The notes under the pieces were generated by a model. The model was not told the DNA's origin, searched no databases, and saw nothing but the letters and a program-made list of their open reading frames with translations. Positions 1 through 8,589 of a stretch of 64,000 bases of DNA are shown in pieces (the stretch's first letter is position 1; each line of letters opens with the position of its first letter). Made by a program: the position numbers and the translations under genes. The stretch is from Arsenicibacter rosenii. Its GTDB lineage: Bacteria; Bacteroidota; Bacteroidia; Cytophagales; Spirosomataceae. The DNA lies in contig NZ_MORL01000008.1 of assembly GCF_001870735.1 (NCBI RefSeq), forward strand, positions 223,230 through 287,229. Reading direction: 5' to 3'.

Positions 1-304
1 GTTTCCGGTGCAGATTGCGGGCAACAACCGCCATGCCATACGACACCGACGAAATGACCGCAATCCGGTCCGGATCATTGGCATTGATGAGCTGCGAGAA
101 CAGTTCCCGTACGCTAATGGCTCCCGAAAAAAACGCATCCGGCGGTAACCCGAACGGATTCAGTTGCCCGTCGATAGCCGCATGCCCTGCCTGTGCCACC
201 GACAAGCTAAACGGACCACGGGTTGCACAATTGATATAATGCACGTTGGCAGGCAACGCAAACAGATGTTTCTGACTGGTCAGTTGATGATGGGTGATTG
301 ACAT
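1..304 (-). CDS. PLP-dependent aminotransferase, class V (5' part only)
   Basis: Reading leftward from an ATG at 304, the frame stays open to the window edge, so only about the first 101 residues are present. The protein begins MSITHHQLTSQKHLF and contains INCATRGPF, then NPFGLPPDAFF and RIAVISSVSYGMAVVARNL. These fit the N-terminal part of fold-type I, class-V aminotransferases (cysteine desulfurase or isopenicillin-N-epimerase-like), where the first segment lines the active-site entrance and the SVSYG segment lies near the cofactor phosphate. The catalytic lysine would lie outside the window, so the substrate cannot be told. The start codon is only 34 bp from a long tandem repeat, so its promoter is probably inside or beyond that repeat. 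Confidence 0.7.
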   Translation of the reverse strand, partial: MSITHHQLTSQKHLFALPANVHYINCATRGPFSLSVAQAGHAAIDGQLNPFGLPPDAFFSGAISVRELFSQLINANDPDRIAVISSVSYGMAVVARNLHRK

Positions 305-326
305 ACAGATTGTTTATTGAAATACC

Positions 327-881
327 GTAGGGGCGACCCCACGTGGTCGCCCAATAAAGCCACATCCCACGTGGTCGCCCAATAAAGCCACATCCCACGT
401 GGTCGCCCAATAAAGCCACATCCCACGTGGTCGCCCAATAAAGCCACATCCCACGTGGTCGCCCAATAAAGCCACATCCCACGTGGTCGCCCAATAAAGC
501 CACATCCCACGTGGTCGCCCAATAAAGCCACATCCCACGTGGTCGCCCAATAAAGCCACATCCCACGTGGTCGCCCAATAAAGCCACATCCCACGTGGTC
601 GCCCAATAAAGCCACATCCCACGTGGTCGCCCAATAAAGCCACATCCCACGTGGTCGCCCAATAAAGCCACATCCCACGTGGTCGCCCAATAAAGCCACA
701 TCCCACGTGGTCGCCCAATAAAGCCACATCCCACGTGGTCGCCCAATAAAGCCACATCCCACGTGGTCGCCCAATAAAGCCACATCCCACGTGGTCGCCC
801 AATAAAGCCACATCCCACGTGGTCGCCCAATAAAGCCACATCCCACGTGGTCGCCCAATAAAGCCACACCCCACGTGGTCG
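327..881. repeat. 28-bp tandem repeat, 19 full copies plus a partial copy
   Basis: The unit starts CCCACGTGGTCGCCC and ends AATAAAGCCACAT. Nineteen consecutive copies run from 338 to 869, then a partial copy to 881; apart from one base in the last copy they look identical. Each carries the palindrome CACGTG inside a longer inverted repeat (GGGCGACC/GGTCGCCC). The left edge (327-352) is GTAGGGGCGACC followed by its inverted half. Because 28 is not a multiple of 3, all minus-strand frames stay open, giving three artefactual proteins. The array fills the gap between the divergent aminotransferase and methyltransferase genes. Related copies occur at 35392-35631. Confidence 0.97.
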
Positions 882-954
882 GCCGTTAAACCAGCAATAG
901 GCAAGTTAAGGAAAAACACGTTTCTTTGGCGTATAAACCAAGGCCAGGATACCC

Positions 955-1536
955 ATGAGTTCTATCCTTTCGCTTATCAAACGAAAAGTTTTCCGTGTCA
1001 ACCGCGACCGCTGGAATTATCAGTACGATAAAGGCCTGTGGCATGGTCTGAAAGCCCTCGATGAATTAGGTCGTTTCAGCGTTGTGGTCGGGTACATAAA
1101 ATTTTTAAAGCCGGATCAACCCGACATTCTCGAAATCGGGTGCGGCGAAGGTCTTTTGCAGCAACGCCTTCAGCAACAGAACTACGGGCGCTTCGTCGGC
1201 CTCGATATTTCAGACAGAGCCATTGACGCCGCGCGGGCTGACGCCGATCCGAAATGTACCTATCTGGTGGCAGATATGGACCGGTACACGCCGGAAGGCA
1301 CGTTCGACATGATCGTTTTCAGCGAGTCCGTTTATTACAGCAAACACATCCTGAAAACCCTGCAACGGTATTCACAGTTTCTGAAACCCGATGGTTTATT
1401 CCTGATTACGATCAACCAGCATAAGCACAGCGATACCTATTGGACTGAAATTATGGCTGGTGTTCAGTTGGTTGACGAAACTGTCGTAACCACATCAAAG
1501 GGCGTTTTCGACTGCCGTGTTTTCCGGCCTCACTAA
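955..1536 (+). CDS. Class I SAM-dependent methyltransferase
   Basis: A 193-residue protein with the class I methyltransferase core. Motif I, ILEIGCGEG (residues 58-66), binds S-adenosylmethionine; an acidic residue at the end of strand 2 (GLDIS, D84) would hold the ribose hydroxyls. VADMD follows near 106 and FDMIVFSESVYY near 115-126. The family is usually cytosolic; the acceptor cannot be told from sequence. It resembles the NodS/SAM-methyltransferase type often found with sugar-modification genes, but no such neighbours are present. The ATG at 955 is 73 bp past the tandem repeat, and the product starts MSSILSLIKRKVF. Confidence 0.8.
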   Translation: MSSILSLIKRKVFRVNRDRWNYQYDKGLWHGLKALDELGRFSVVVGYIKFLKPDQPDILEIGCGEGLLQQRLQQQNYGRFVGLDISDRAIDAARADADPKCTYLVADMDRYTPEGTFDMIVFSESVYYSKHILKTLQRYSQFLKPDGLFLITINQHKHSDTYWTEIMAGVQLVDETVVTTSKGVFDCRVFRPH

Positions 1537-1615
1537 TTTTTACGCTTAATGCATCCGGCCCTCTTCCCTGGCACATGATTTGCCGGTTGAGGCCATAAAA
1601 ACAGCTTTCCGTACT

Positions 1616-2152
1616 ATGCAGCTATTACTGGGTATTGGCTCACGCGTCCGTCACAGCGAATTCGGCGTAGGGGTTATTATCAATCTTAAATCTACCGGAT
1701 ATACCATTACATTCGTGGAAGAAGGTGTCAAAGTCATAAAATTTGACACCCCGCTCGATGTCATCGAACAAATCGAACCCGACAGTGACCTTGTCAGTCT
1801 GTTTGATGTGGAGCAATCGCTTTCACGCATCCTGCAGAAATGGGTTGATCAGACTGAAATAATCCCCCTCGGCGACAGGTGGAAAGGCGGTAAGCTCATC
1901 CTGAAGCCGGGGCGAAACGACCTGGCAACCAAGGAAATACCGATCGACACATTCTTCCATAAAATTGTCATGATCCGCGACCGGCTGCGCGTACTCGAGC
2001 AGCGGGTAAATGCCAGCGAGCTCGACGACGAAGCGAAAATAAACATCCAGCAATACATCACCCGTATATACGGGAGTCTCACTTCATTCAACTTATTATT
2101 CAAAAATAGTGTTCAGGGCTTTACCGGAGATAAATCCTCGGCAGATAGCTAG
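1616..2152 (+). CDS. Small protein with UvrD/PcrA C-terminal-like (Tudor-type) domain
   Basis: I start this gene at the ATG at 1616 (178 residues); the frame also reaches a TTG at 1580. Residues 6-45 read GSRVRHSEFGVGVI followed by a TITFVEEGVKVI strand, the same pattern as the small barrel at the C-terminus of UvrD/PcrA helicases, which contacts RNA polymerase. The remaining part is helical and charged, with no motif I recognise. It stands alone here, without a helicase, so a role in protein or nucleic-acid contact is inference. A strong hairpin terminator follows 90 bp after the stop. Confidence 0.6.
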   Translation: MQLLLGIGSRVRHSEFGVGVIINLKSTGYTITFVEEGVKVIKFDTPLDVIEQIEPDSDLVSLFDVEQSLSRILQKWVDQTEIIPLGDRWKGGKLILKPGRNDLATKEIPIDTFFHKIVMIRDRLRVLEQRVNASELDDEAKINIQQYITRIYGSLTSFNLLFKNSVQGFTGDKSSADS

Positions 2153-2239
2153 GAAATTGGCATGATTATGGCTACATTTACTTTTAGGTACAGACAGATA
2201 AAATAGTGTATTGGACTAGGGTTAAAACAGAGACAGTGG

Positions 2240-2272
2240 AATCCCCGCTTTCGTGATGGCGGGGATTTTTTT
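2240..2272 (+). terminator. Rho-independent terminator
   Basis: A 9-bp stem, AATCCCCGC (2240-2248) with GCGGGGATT (2259-2267), has a 10-base loop and a run of T. It would end the Tudor-like gene transcript, and lies just past the stop of the convergent xerD gene. Confidence 0.85.
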
Positions 2273-2278
2273 GTGCCC

Positions 2279-3196
2279 TTACCGTCGGCTTCTCGGGTGA
2301 TAATCGATCAGAGTCTGTTTGAGGTAATCGCGGTCGAGGTGCGTATAAATCTCCGTTGTCGTGATGGATTCGTGGCCCAGCATCTGTTGTACCGCCCGCA
2401 AATCGGCCCCGCCCTCAATCAAATGGGTTGCAAACGAATGGCGGAAGGTATGCGGGCTGATCGACTTCTGAATCCCTGCCTCCAGCGCCAGCCGCTGTAT
2501 GGTCTTAAACACCGATACCCGCGATAATCCTCCACCCCGCAGATTCAGAAACACCAGATCCTCGGCTCCTTTCTGTACTTCCAGCCCCTGCCGCACATGC
2601 TCAATGTAGAGACTTGTGTAATGAATGGCATCTTTTCCGATCGGTACGAGCCGCACTTTACTGCCTTTCCCGAAAACCCGGATAAATCCCACGTCAAAGT
2701 GGCAGTTGGTCAGCCGGAGATCCAGCAGTTCCGACACCCGCAGGCCCGAGCTATAGAGTGTTTCGAGCATCGCACGGTCGCGCGTGCCGCCCGGCGTCGA
2801 CAGGTCAACGGCGGCGAGCATGGCCTCAATTTCCGGAAAGCTGAGCGTATCCGGTAATTTCCGGCCCAGCTTCGGGGCTTCGACCAGCTGCGTCGGATCG
2901 TGCTGAATCAGGTTTTCCAGCAGTAAATACTTATAAAACGCTTTCAGCCCCGACAGAATCCGCGCCTGACTGTGGGCCGACAAGCCCATTTCGGCCAGGT
3001 ATTTCAGGAAATTCATCAGGTGTTTTTCCGTCACCTGAAACGGCGACGGTACGTCATGGCCCGACTCCTGCCCCATCAGCTCAAGGTATTCCCAAAGCTT
3101 CGCTACATCGTGCAGATACGCTTCTACGGAGTTTTCTGACAGCGAACGCTCGAGGGTCAGGTAGTTCTTGAATGCGTTTATATAACTTTGCCACAT
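2279..3196 (-). CDS. xerD: Tyrosine recombinase XerD
   Basis: A 305-residue tyrosine recombinase with the usual two-part layout: an N-terminal SAM-like core-binding domain (about 1-95) and the catalytic domain. All catalytic residues are visible: R153 (GLRVSELLDL), K177, H249 and R252 (PHTFRHSFATH), H275 (LGHESITTTEIYTH) and the nucleophile Y284. XerD acts with XerC at dif to resolve chromosome dimers. The length fits XerD/XerC, and no mobile-element genes flank it, which argues for the housekeeping enzyme over a phage integrase. XerC cannot be fully excluded. The start codon is only 16 bp from the divergent aroQ start. Confidence 0.85.
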   Translation of the reverse strand: MWQSYINAFKNYLTLERSLSENSVEAYLHDVAKLWEYLELMGQESGHDVPSPFQVTEKHLMNFLKYLAEMGLSAHSQARILSGLKAFYKYLLLENLIQHDPTQLVEAPKLGRKLPDTLSFPEIEAMLAAVDLSTPGGTRDRAMLETLYSSGLRVSELLDLRLTNCHFDVGFIRVFGKGSKVRLVPIGKDAIHYTSLYIEHVRQGLEVQKGAEDLVFLNLRGGGLSRVSVFKTIQRLALEAGIQKSISPHTFRHSFATHLIEGGADLRAVQQMLGHESITTTEIYTHLDRDYLKQTLIDYHPRSRR

Positions 3197-3212
3197 ACTC
3201 CTTTATTTACGC

Positions 3213-3635
3213 ATGAAAAAAATTCTGGTACTGAACGGCCCTAATCTCAATCTGTTAGGCAAACGAGAACCCCATATTTACGGCAGCCGGACATTTATCG
3301 ACTACCTCGAAACGCTGGAGCAACAGTTTCCCGACGTGCAAATTCACTATTTTCAGTCAAATCACGAAGGCGAACTGATCGATAAAATTCATGAGCTGGG
3401 CTTTACCATCGACGGCATCGTGATTAACGCCGGTGCTTACACCCATACCTCCATTGCCATTGCCGACGCCTTATCGGCGGTAACGGCACCGGCCGTTGAG
3501 GTGCATATTTCCAACGTACACGCCCGTGAGGCATTCCGTCATCACAGCTATCTGTCGGCCAAATGCAAAGGGGTTGTGGTTGGTCTGGGGCTAATGGGCT
3601 ACGAGATGGCCGTTCGCTATTTGCTCAGCCTATGA
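3213..3635 (+). CDS. aroQ: 3-dehydroquinate dehydratase, type II
   Basis: A 140-residue protein of normal length for type II dehydroquinase, which removes water from 3-dehydroquinate in the shikimate pathway as a dodecamer. It has the N-terminal LVLNGPNLNLLGKREP segment, the catalytic tyrosine Y23 in HIYGSRTF, INAGAYTHTS (71-80) and the catalytic histidine H98 in VEVHISNVHARE. Its stop overlaps the start of the next gene (ATGA at 3632-3635), so the two are probably translationally coupled. The gap to divergent xerD is only 16 bp, so their promoters must lie inside each other's coding ends. Confidence 0.95.
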   Translation: MKKILVLNGPNLNLLGKREPHIYGSRTFIDYLETLEQQFPDVQIHYFQSNHEGELIDKIHELGFTIDGIVINAGAYTHTSIAIADALSAVTAPAVEVHISNVHAREAFRHHSYLSAKCKGVVVGLGLMGYEMAVRYLLSL

Positions 3636-4669
3636 TTACGTTTTATCCTGGTCCGTCGAAAATATACCCGCAGGTAGCTGATTATGCTGCGGAAGCCCTG
3701 CGTGATGGCATCGTCAGCCAGAACCACCGCAGTCCGGAATTTATGGGCATAGTGGCCGAAACCATGCGGCTCCTGCGCGAAAAACTGGCCATTCCGGCTG
3801 GATACCATATTGCCTTTACGTCTTCGGCAACGGAGTGCTGGGAAGTAGTTGCCCAATCGCTGACCGCCGAGACCAGCCTGCACGCCACCAACGGCGCTTT
3901 TGGAGAGAAGTGGCGGCAGTATGCCCACCGCATCAAACCACCTTATACCATCAGCGAGGCCGACGTGCTGTGCATTGTCCAGAATGAGACCTCCAACGGC
4001 ACCCAGGTACCGATGTCGATGCTGGCCACGTTCCGGCAACAATTCAGTGGCCTGATTGCGGTTGATGCGGTATCGTCGATGGCAGGGCTTCAATTCGACT
4101 GGGCGCTGGCCGACGTCTGGTTTGCCTCCGTACAAAAATGCTTCGGCCTACCGGCGGGGCTGGCGGTGCTGGTGTACTCCCCGCAGGCCCTCGAACAGGC
4201 AGAACGCATCGGCGAACAGGCGCACTACAACAGTCTGTTGTTTATGCACGACAATTTCCGGAAGTTTCAGACGCCTTACACCCCCAACGGCCTGGGCATT
4301 TACCTGCTCATGCGGGTATTGCAGCAAATCCCGGACATTGCCGTAACCGATCAGCTGATCCGGCAGCGGGCTGCCGGCTGGTACGCTTTTTTTGAGCAGG
4401 ATTTGGCCCGCTCGCCCTTCCGGCCGCTGATCGGTGCAGAAGACGCGGAGGGGGCTGTCCGGTCGGATACAGTCATTGCCGTGACAGGCGCGGAGGCGGA
4501 TATTAAAGCGGTGAAAACGAAGGCAAAACAGGCTGGCCTGATCTTGGGCAGCGGCTACGGCAACTGGAAAGATAACACCTTCCGGATTGCCAATTTCCCG
4601 GCCATAACAGCCGAAGAGATCGGAAATTTAAAAGACTTTTTACGTCAGGAATACGGTTTCCGTGCGTAA
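3632..4669 (+). CDS. Class-V aminotransferase, phosphoserine aminotransferase-like
   Basis: A 345-residue PLP enzyme beginning MITFYPGPSKIYPQV, the opening typical of the SerC / serine-glyoxylate group. Cofactor residues visible are the TSSATECW segment (63-70), VDAVSSMAG (144-152, with the pyridine-binding D145) and K169 in SVQKCFGLPAG, which would form the Schiff base. NHRSPEF (31-37) and TPYTPN match substrate-site segments of that group. Serine biosynthesis (SerC-like) is the simplest reading, but serA and serB are not adjacent. The start overlaps the aroQ stop. An in-frame upstream extension into aroQ is rejected because it would be out-of-frame coding sequence of aroQ. Confidence 0.8.
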   Translation: MITFYPGPSKIYPQVADYAAEALRDGIVSQNHRSPEFMGIVAETMRLLREKLAIPAGYHIAFTSSATECWEVVAQSLTAETSLHATNGAFGEKWRQYAHRIKPPYTISEADVLCIVQNETSNGTQVPMSMLATFRQQFSGLIAVDAVSSMAGLQFDWALADVWFASVQKCFGLPAGLAVLVYSPQALEQAERIGEQAHYNSLLFMHDNFRKFQTPYTPNGLGIYLLMRVLQQIPDIAVTDQLIRQRAAGWYAFFEQDLARSPFRPLIGAEDAEGAVRSDTVIAVTGAEADIKAVKTKAKQAGLILGSGYGNWKDNTFRIANFPAITAEEIGNLKDFLRQEYGFRA

Positions 4670-4708
4670 TGTGCCGATCTTTGCCGCTTCTTATCATGTC
4701 ATCAACCT

Positions 4709-5275
4709 ATGGAACTCAACTTTAAAGAAGTCATCTCGGTAACGCTCATTCTGTTTTCGGTGATTGATATCGTCGGCTCACTGCCGGTTATCATTGACCT
4801 TCGCCAGAAGGTCGGGAAGATTGAATCGGAGAAAGCAACACTGGCGTCGGGCCTGCTCATGCTGTTGTTTCTTTTTCTGGGCGAAAGCATTCTGAAGCTC
4901 TTCGGAGTCGATGTATCGTCGTTTGCCGTAGCCGGAGCGCTGATCATTTTTCTGATCGGGCTGGAGATGATTCTGGGAAGAACCATTTTTAAAGCGGAAG
5001 TCTCAACGGGGGGGGCTACCCACATTGTGCCGATTGCGTTTCCGCTTATTGCCGGGGCCGGTACCTTAACGACCCTGCTCTCGCTCAAAGCTGAGTATCA
5101 GACAATCAACATCATTGGCGGAATTCTGATCAATCTGGCCCTGATTTATATTGTGTTGCGGGCTTCGGAGTGGCTCGAAACACGCATAGGTCCCGGCGGG
5201 CTGAATGTGCTCCGGAAAATTTTCGGCATCATCCTCCTCGCTATTGCCATTAAACTGTTCAAGAGTAACTTCTGA
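4709..5275 (+). CDS. MarC family integral membrane protein
   Basis: A 188-residue, strongly hydrophobic protein with about six membrane segments. It starts MELNFKEVISVTLILFSV and contains the IDIVGSLPVIIDL segment, then GAGTLTTLLSL at about 116-127, both characteristic of MarC (UPF0056) proteins. The family is cytoplasmic-membrane located and its transport function is not established; the old link to multiple antibiotic resistance is doubtful. It follows the aminotransferase by 39 bp on the same strand, so co-transcription is possible. A 40-bp tandem repeat starts right after the stop codon. Confidence 0.85.
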   Translation: MELNFKEVISVTLILFSVIDIVGSLPVIIDLRQKVGKIESEKATLASGLLMLLFLFLGESILKLFGVDVSSFAVAGALIIFLIGLEMILGRTIFKAEVSTGGATHIVPIAFPLIAGAGTLTTLLSLKAEYQTINIIGGILINLALIYIVLRASEWLETRIGPGGLNVLRKIFGIILLAIAIKLFKSNF

Positions 5276-5280
5276 CTATG

Positions 5281-5805
5281 ATTTTTATGATTGAATGAGT
5301 GACAGGATTGCGGACCTGTGATTTTTGTGATTGAATGAATGACAGGATTGCGGACCTGTGATTTTTGTGATTGAAGGAGTGACAGGATTGCGGACCTGTG
5401 ATTTTTGTGATTGAATGAATGACAGGATTGCGGACCTGTGATTTTTGTGATTGAATGAATGACAGGATTGCGGACCTATGATTTTTGTGATTGAATGAAT
5501 GACAGGATTGCGGACCTATGATTTTTGTGATTGAATGAATGACAGGATTGCGGACCTATGATTTTTGTGATTGAATGAATGACAGGATTGCGGACCTATG
5601 ATTTTTGTGATTGAATGAATGACAGGATTGCGGACCTATGATTTTTGTGATTGAATGAATGACAGGATTGCGGACCTATGATTTTTGTGATTGAATGAAT
5701 GACAGGATTGCGGACCTATGATTTTTGTGATTGAATGAATGACAGGATTGCGGACCTATGATTTTTGTGATTGAATGAATGACAGGATTGCGGACCTATG
5801 ATTTT
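5281..5805. repeat. 40-bp tandem repeat, 13 copies
   Basis: The unit starts ATTTTTGTGATTGAATGAAT and continues GACAGGATTGCGGACCTATG. Thirteen head-to-tail copies fill 5281-5800, with a partial copy after. Copies 1-4 end CCTGTG and copies 5-13 end CCTATG, and copies 1 and 3 carry further changes, so the right-hand part looks like a recent expansion of one variant. The block begins immediately after the MarC-family stop codon. The inverse complement resembles the repeats at 6386-6652 on the other side of the GxxExxY gene. Confidence 0.97.
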
Positions 5806-5955
5806 CAGGAGTGAAGATGTGGCAGATCGTGTTTTAATCAGCAAGCTCATTTAATCTTAAAACAGATAGCTACTTGGCTTGAGGTATATCGTCTAAATAT
5901 GGTTTGGCGCTGATGAACAGACGTCAGCGTATTCACTCACCAAAACATTGAGACG

Positions 5956-6354
5956 ATGATTGACCACCAGTATAAACATTCCGAATTGACCGGCCGGATT
6001 ATCGGATGTGCTATGGAGGTACACAAACAGATTGGAAATGGCTTTCAGGAAGTAATATACCAGAGAGCCTTGTCCATTGAGCTCGACCTGGCTGGTATTG
6101 AGCATAAACGCGAGTTCGTCATGCCCGTTTACTACCGGCAACAATTGATCGGCAAACGGCGTGTTGATTTTTTAATTGAAGACATACTGGCTGTTGAGCT
6201 CAAGGCCGTTATCCAGTTGGAAGACGTTCATCTCGCTCAGGCCATAAATTACCTCGAAGCCTATAACCTGGAAATCGGCTTACTCATTAATTTTGGCAGC
6301 CGGAGTCTCCAGTTCAAGCGGGTCAGCAACAATAAATTTAAACCATTACCCTGA
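5956..6354 (+). CDS. GxxExxY family protein (PD-(D/E)xK-like)
   Basis: A 132-residue protein with the family signature G29-x-x-E32-x-x-Y35 (in GNGFQEVIYQ), preceded by the conserved IIGCAMEVHKQIG stretch. D71 (RRVDFL) and E81-x-K83 (VELKAV) form a PD-(D/E)xK-type pattern, so a nuclease fold is likely. Members are common in Bacteroidota and usually have no assigned function. Here the gene is an island: a 40-bp tandem repeat on the left and a related repeat in inverse orientation on the right. A link between such proteins and repeats is speculation. Confidence 0.85.
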   Translation: MIDHQYKHSELTGRIIGCAMEVHKQIGNGFQEVIYQRALSIELDLAGIEHKREFVMPVYYRQQLIGKRRVDFLIEDILAVELKAVIQLEDVHLAQAINYLEAYNLEIGLLINFGSRSLQFKRVSNNKFKPLP

Positions 6355-6385
6355 TTCAGTACGAGCATTGAGCCAAAATCAGCGT

Positions 6386-6652
6386 AATCATTGAATCATA
6401 CTAATCACATTCCGAACACTTAATCATTCAATCATTGAATCATACTAATCACAGCCCGAATCATTGAATCATACCAATCACAGTCCGAATCACTTAATCA
6501 TTGAATCATACTAATCACAGTCCGAATCACTTAATCATTGAATCATACCAATCACAGTCCGAACACTTAATCATTGAATCATACCAATCACAGTCCGAAT
6601 CACTTAATCATTCAATCATTGAACCATACTAATCACAGTCCGAATCATAGTC
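6386..6652. repeat. About seven diverged tandem repeats of 34-40 bp
   Basis: Units are built from AATCATTGAATCATACTA and ATCACAGTCCGAATCACTT, with length variation and C/T changes. The region holds start codons in frame with the next gene but looks non-coding. Read on the other strand, the unit resembles the 40-bp repeat at 5281-5805 (AATCACAG-TCCG with spaced ATTCAATCA), so the GxxExxY gene sits between related repeats in opposite orientation. Confidence 0.85.
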
Positions 6653-6657
6653 CTGTT

Positions 6658-7122
6658 ATGCAGTCACCAGACGCCTTAAACGACGTTGCGGAATTTCACC
6701 GTACGTTTCATCATCCGATTCTGGAAACCCCTCAGATTCCGGCCGAAAACCGTTGCCAGTTACGGATCGCGTTATTAGCCGAAGAATTGAAAGAGCTTGA
6801 AACAGCCATTGCCCAAAACGATATTGTCGAAGTAGCCGATGCGCTCTGCGACCTGCAATACGTCCTGGCCGGTGCCATCCTTGAGTTTGGGCTGGGCGGG
6901 AAATTTAAAACACTGTTCGACGAAGTACAGCGGTCGAACCTCAGCAAAGCCTGCCATACAGTCGAAGAAGCCGAAGCCACTGTGGCGCATTATCAGGCCA
7001 AAGGCGTCGAATGCCATTATATTGAGTCCGACGGCAAATACCTCGTTTACCGGACCGCCGATCAGAAAACGCTGAAAAACGTTAACTATTCACCGGCCGA
7101 TCTCGTTTCAATTTTAAATTAA
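6658..7122 (+). CDS. MazG-like nucleoside triphosphate pyrophosphohydrolase family protein
   Basis: I choose the ATG at 6658 (154 residues, MQSPDALNDVAEFH) because upstream in-frame codons lie in tandem repeats. The helices AEELKELETAIA (about 38-49) and DIVEVADALCDLQYV (about 53-67) give the paired acidic ExxE / ExxD pattern that binds magnesium in the all-alpha MazG/HisE/dUTPase superfamily. The C-terminal part (ECHYIESDGKYLVYR) is typical of a Bacteroidota branch of these proteins. The reaction would be hydrolysis of an NTP or related compound to the monophosphate; the substrate is unknown. pepT follows after 18 bp on the same strand. Confidence 0.75.
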   Translation: MQSPDALNDVAEFHRTFHHPILETPQIPAENRCQLRIALLAEELKELETAIAQNDIVEVADALCDLQYVLAGAILEFGLGGKFKTLFDEVQRSNLSKACHTVEEAEATVAHYQAKGVECHYIESDGKYLVYRTADQKTLKNVNYSPADLVSILN

Positions 7123-7140
7123 CAGGCTTCTTTCCCGTCT

Positions 7141-8406
7141 ATGAAACCCTATTCGTTCACCGTCGTTGACCGTTTTCTGCGCTACGTACAGATCGATACC
7201 CAGTCGGACCCACAGTCAACGGCTAACCCATCGACCGAAAAGCAGAAAAACCTAAGCCGCGTGCTGGTGCAGGAATTACTGGACATGGGCATTGCCGACG
7301 CTGAACTCGACCCGTTCGGGTACGTGTATGCCACCATTCCGGCCAATACGGATAAACCGAATGTGCCGGTCATCTGCTTCTGCTCGCACGTAGATACCTC
7401 GCCGGACGTAACCGGAGCCGGGGTGAAGCCGATTATTCATTACAACTACGACGGCAGCGATATTATACTGCCCGAGCGCGAGACACCGGCCGACCCGCCT
7501 CAGGTAATCCGGCTGGCCGATCACCCCGACCTGAGCAATCAGATTGGCAATGACATCATTACCGCCAGCGGCACAACCCTCCTCGGCGCTGACAATAAGG
7601 CGGGTGTAGCCGAAATTATGGACGCCGCCCATTACCTGCTGACGCATCCAGAGGTAAAACACTGTCAGATCCGGATTCTGTTTACACCCGACGAAGAAAT
7701 CGGCCGTGGCACCGAAAAAGTGGATTTGCAACGGCTGGGCGCTGATTTCGGCTATACCATCGACGGCGAATCGCTGGGGACGCTGGAGGATGAAACGTTC
7801 TCGGCCGACGCAGTAAAAATCACGATTCAGGGCGTCAGTACACACCCGGGCTTTGCTAAGGGCAAACTCGAAAATGCGCTGAAGATTGCCGCCGATATCC
7901 TGGCAGCGCTGCCCAAAGACCGCCTCTCGCCGGAAACCACCGAGGAAAAAGAAGGCTTTGTGCACCCGACACGCCTGGAAGGAAATCAGGACAAGGCGGT
8001 GCTGGAGTTCATTATCCGTGATTTTACCGTAGCCGGTCTACTCGAAAAGGAGCACTATCTCGAAGACCTGACCAACCGGATTCTGCAACAATACTATCCG
8101 GCATCGACGGCGACCATTCAGGTGTTCGAACAGTACCGCAACATGAAAGAGGTGCTGGATCAGCATCCGGCCGTAGTCGAAAATGCGCTGGAAGGCATCC
8201 GGCGGGCAGGGCTGCTGGCCGAACAACGCAGTATCCGGGGTGGTACCGACGGCTCACGGCTTTCGTTTATGGGCCTGCCTTGCCCGAATATTTTTGCCGG
8301 CGAGCATGCCTTTCACTCCCGCCAGGAGTGGGTTTCGGTTCAGGATATGCACAAGGCCGTTGAGGTAATTGTGCGTGTTGCCCAGGTCTGGGAAGAACGC
8401 GCATAA
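7141..8406 (+). CDS. pepT: Peptidase T (tripeptide aminopeptidase)
   Basis: A 421-residue cytosolic M20B zinc peptidase that removes N-terminal residues from tripeptides. Visible features: RYVQIDTQSDP near the N-terminus, the metal-site CSHVDTSPD (about 81-89), LLGADNKAGVAEIMD (about 144-158), the catalytic acids in FTPDEEIGRGTEKVD, DGESLGTLEDETF, and SIRGGTDGSRLSFMGLPCPN near the C-terminus, ending with the GEHAFHSRQEW metal ligand. These are the PepT signatures in the right order, and the length is standard. An imperfect hairpin follows the gene. Confidence 0.95.
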   Translation: MKPYSFTVVDRFLRYVQIDTQSDPQSTANPSTEKQKNLSRVLVQELLDMGIADAELDPFGYVYATIPANTDKPNVPVICFCSHVDTSPDVTGAGVKPIIHYNYDGSDIILPERETPADPPQVIRLADHPDLSNQIGNDIITASGTTLLGADNKAGVAEIMDAAHYLLTHPEVKHCQIRILFTPDEEIGRGTEKVDLQRLGADFGYTIDGESLGTLEDETFSADAVKITIQGVSTHPGFAKGKLENALKIAADILAALPKDRLSPETTEEKEGFVHPTRLEGNQDKAVLEFIIRDFTVAGLLEKEHYLEDLTNRILQQYYPASTATIQVFEQYRNMKEVLDQHPAVVENALEGIRRAGLLAEQRSIRGGTDGSRLSFMGLPCPNIFAGEHAFHSRQEWVSVQDMHKAVEVIVRVAQVWEERA

Positions 8407-8438
8407 AACATAACCTACTAAGTATCAAGACACTTTCC

Positions 8439-8504
8439 TACCATACAGGCACATAAGAAAACAAAGAGCAACAAACCCGATGTTACCTGTGTGCCAGTAT
8501 GGTA
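8439..8504. repeat. Imperfect inverted repeat downstream of pepT
   Basis: TACCATACAGGCACA (8439-8453) pairs with TGTGCCAGTATGGTA (8490-8504) with one mismatch. It lies in the 183-bp gap between pepT and the MBL gene and could form a transcript-end hairpin. I see no gene in this gap. Confidence 0.6.
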
Positions 8505-8589
8505 TTTTATTATTTCCCTGCCTCCATAGTAGTACTTTCCAAACCTTTCGAACAACAGCCGATTAAGCCTACATAATTACTCGATTTTT

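Noticed and set aside
207..919. Three overlapping minus-strand proteins of about 200 residues with a 28-residue period (WLYWATTWDVALLG type)
   Set aside because: They are translations of the 28-bp tandem repeat in all three frames; the repeat length, not selection, keeps the frames open.
2279..3196. Reading the tyrosine recombinase as a phage or transposon integrase
   Set aside because: Its length, complete XerD-type domains and housekeeping neighbours with no attachment repeats fit XerD better.
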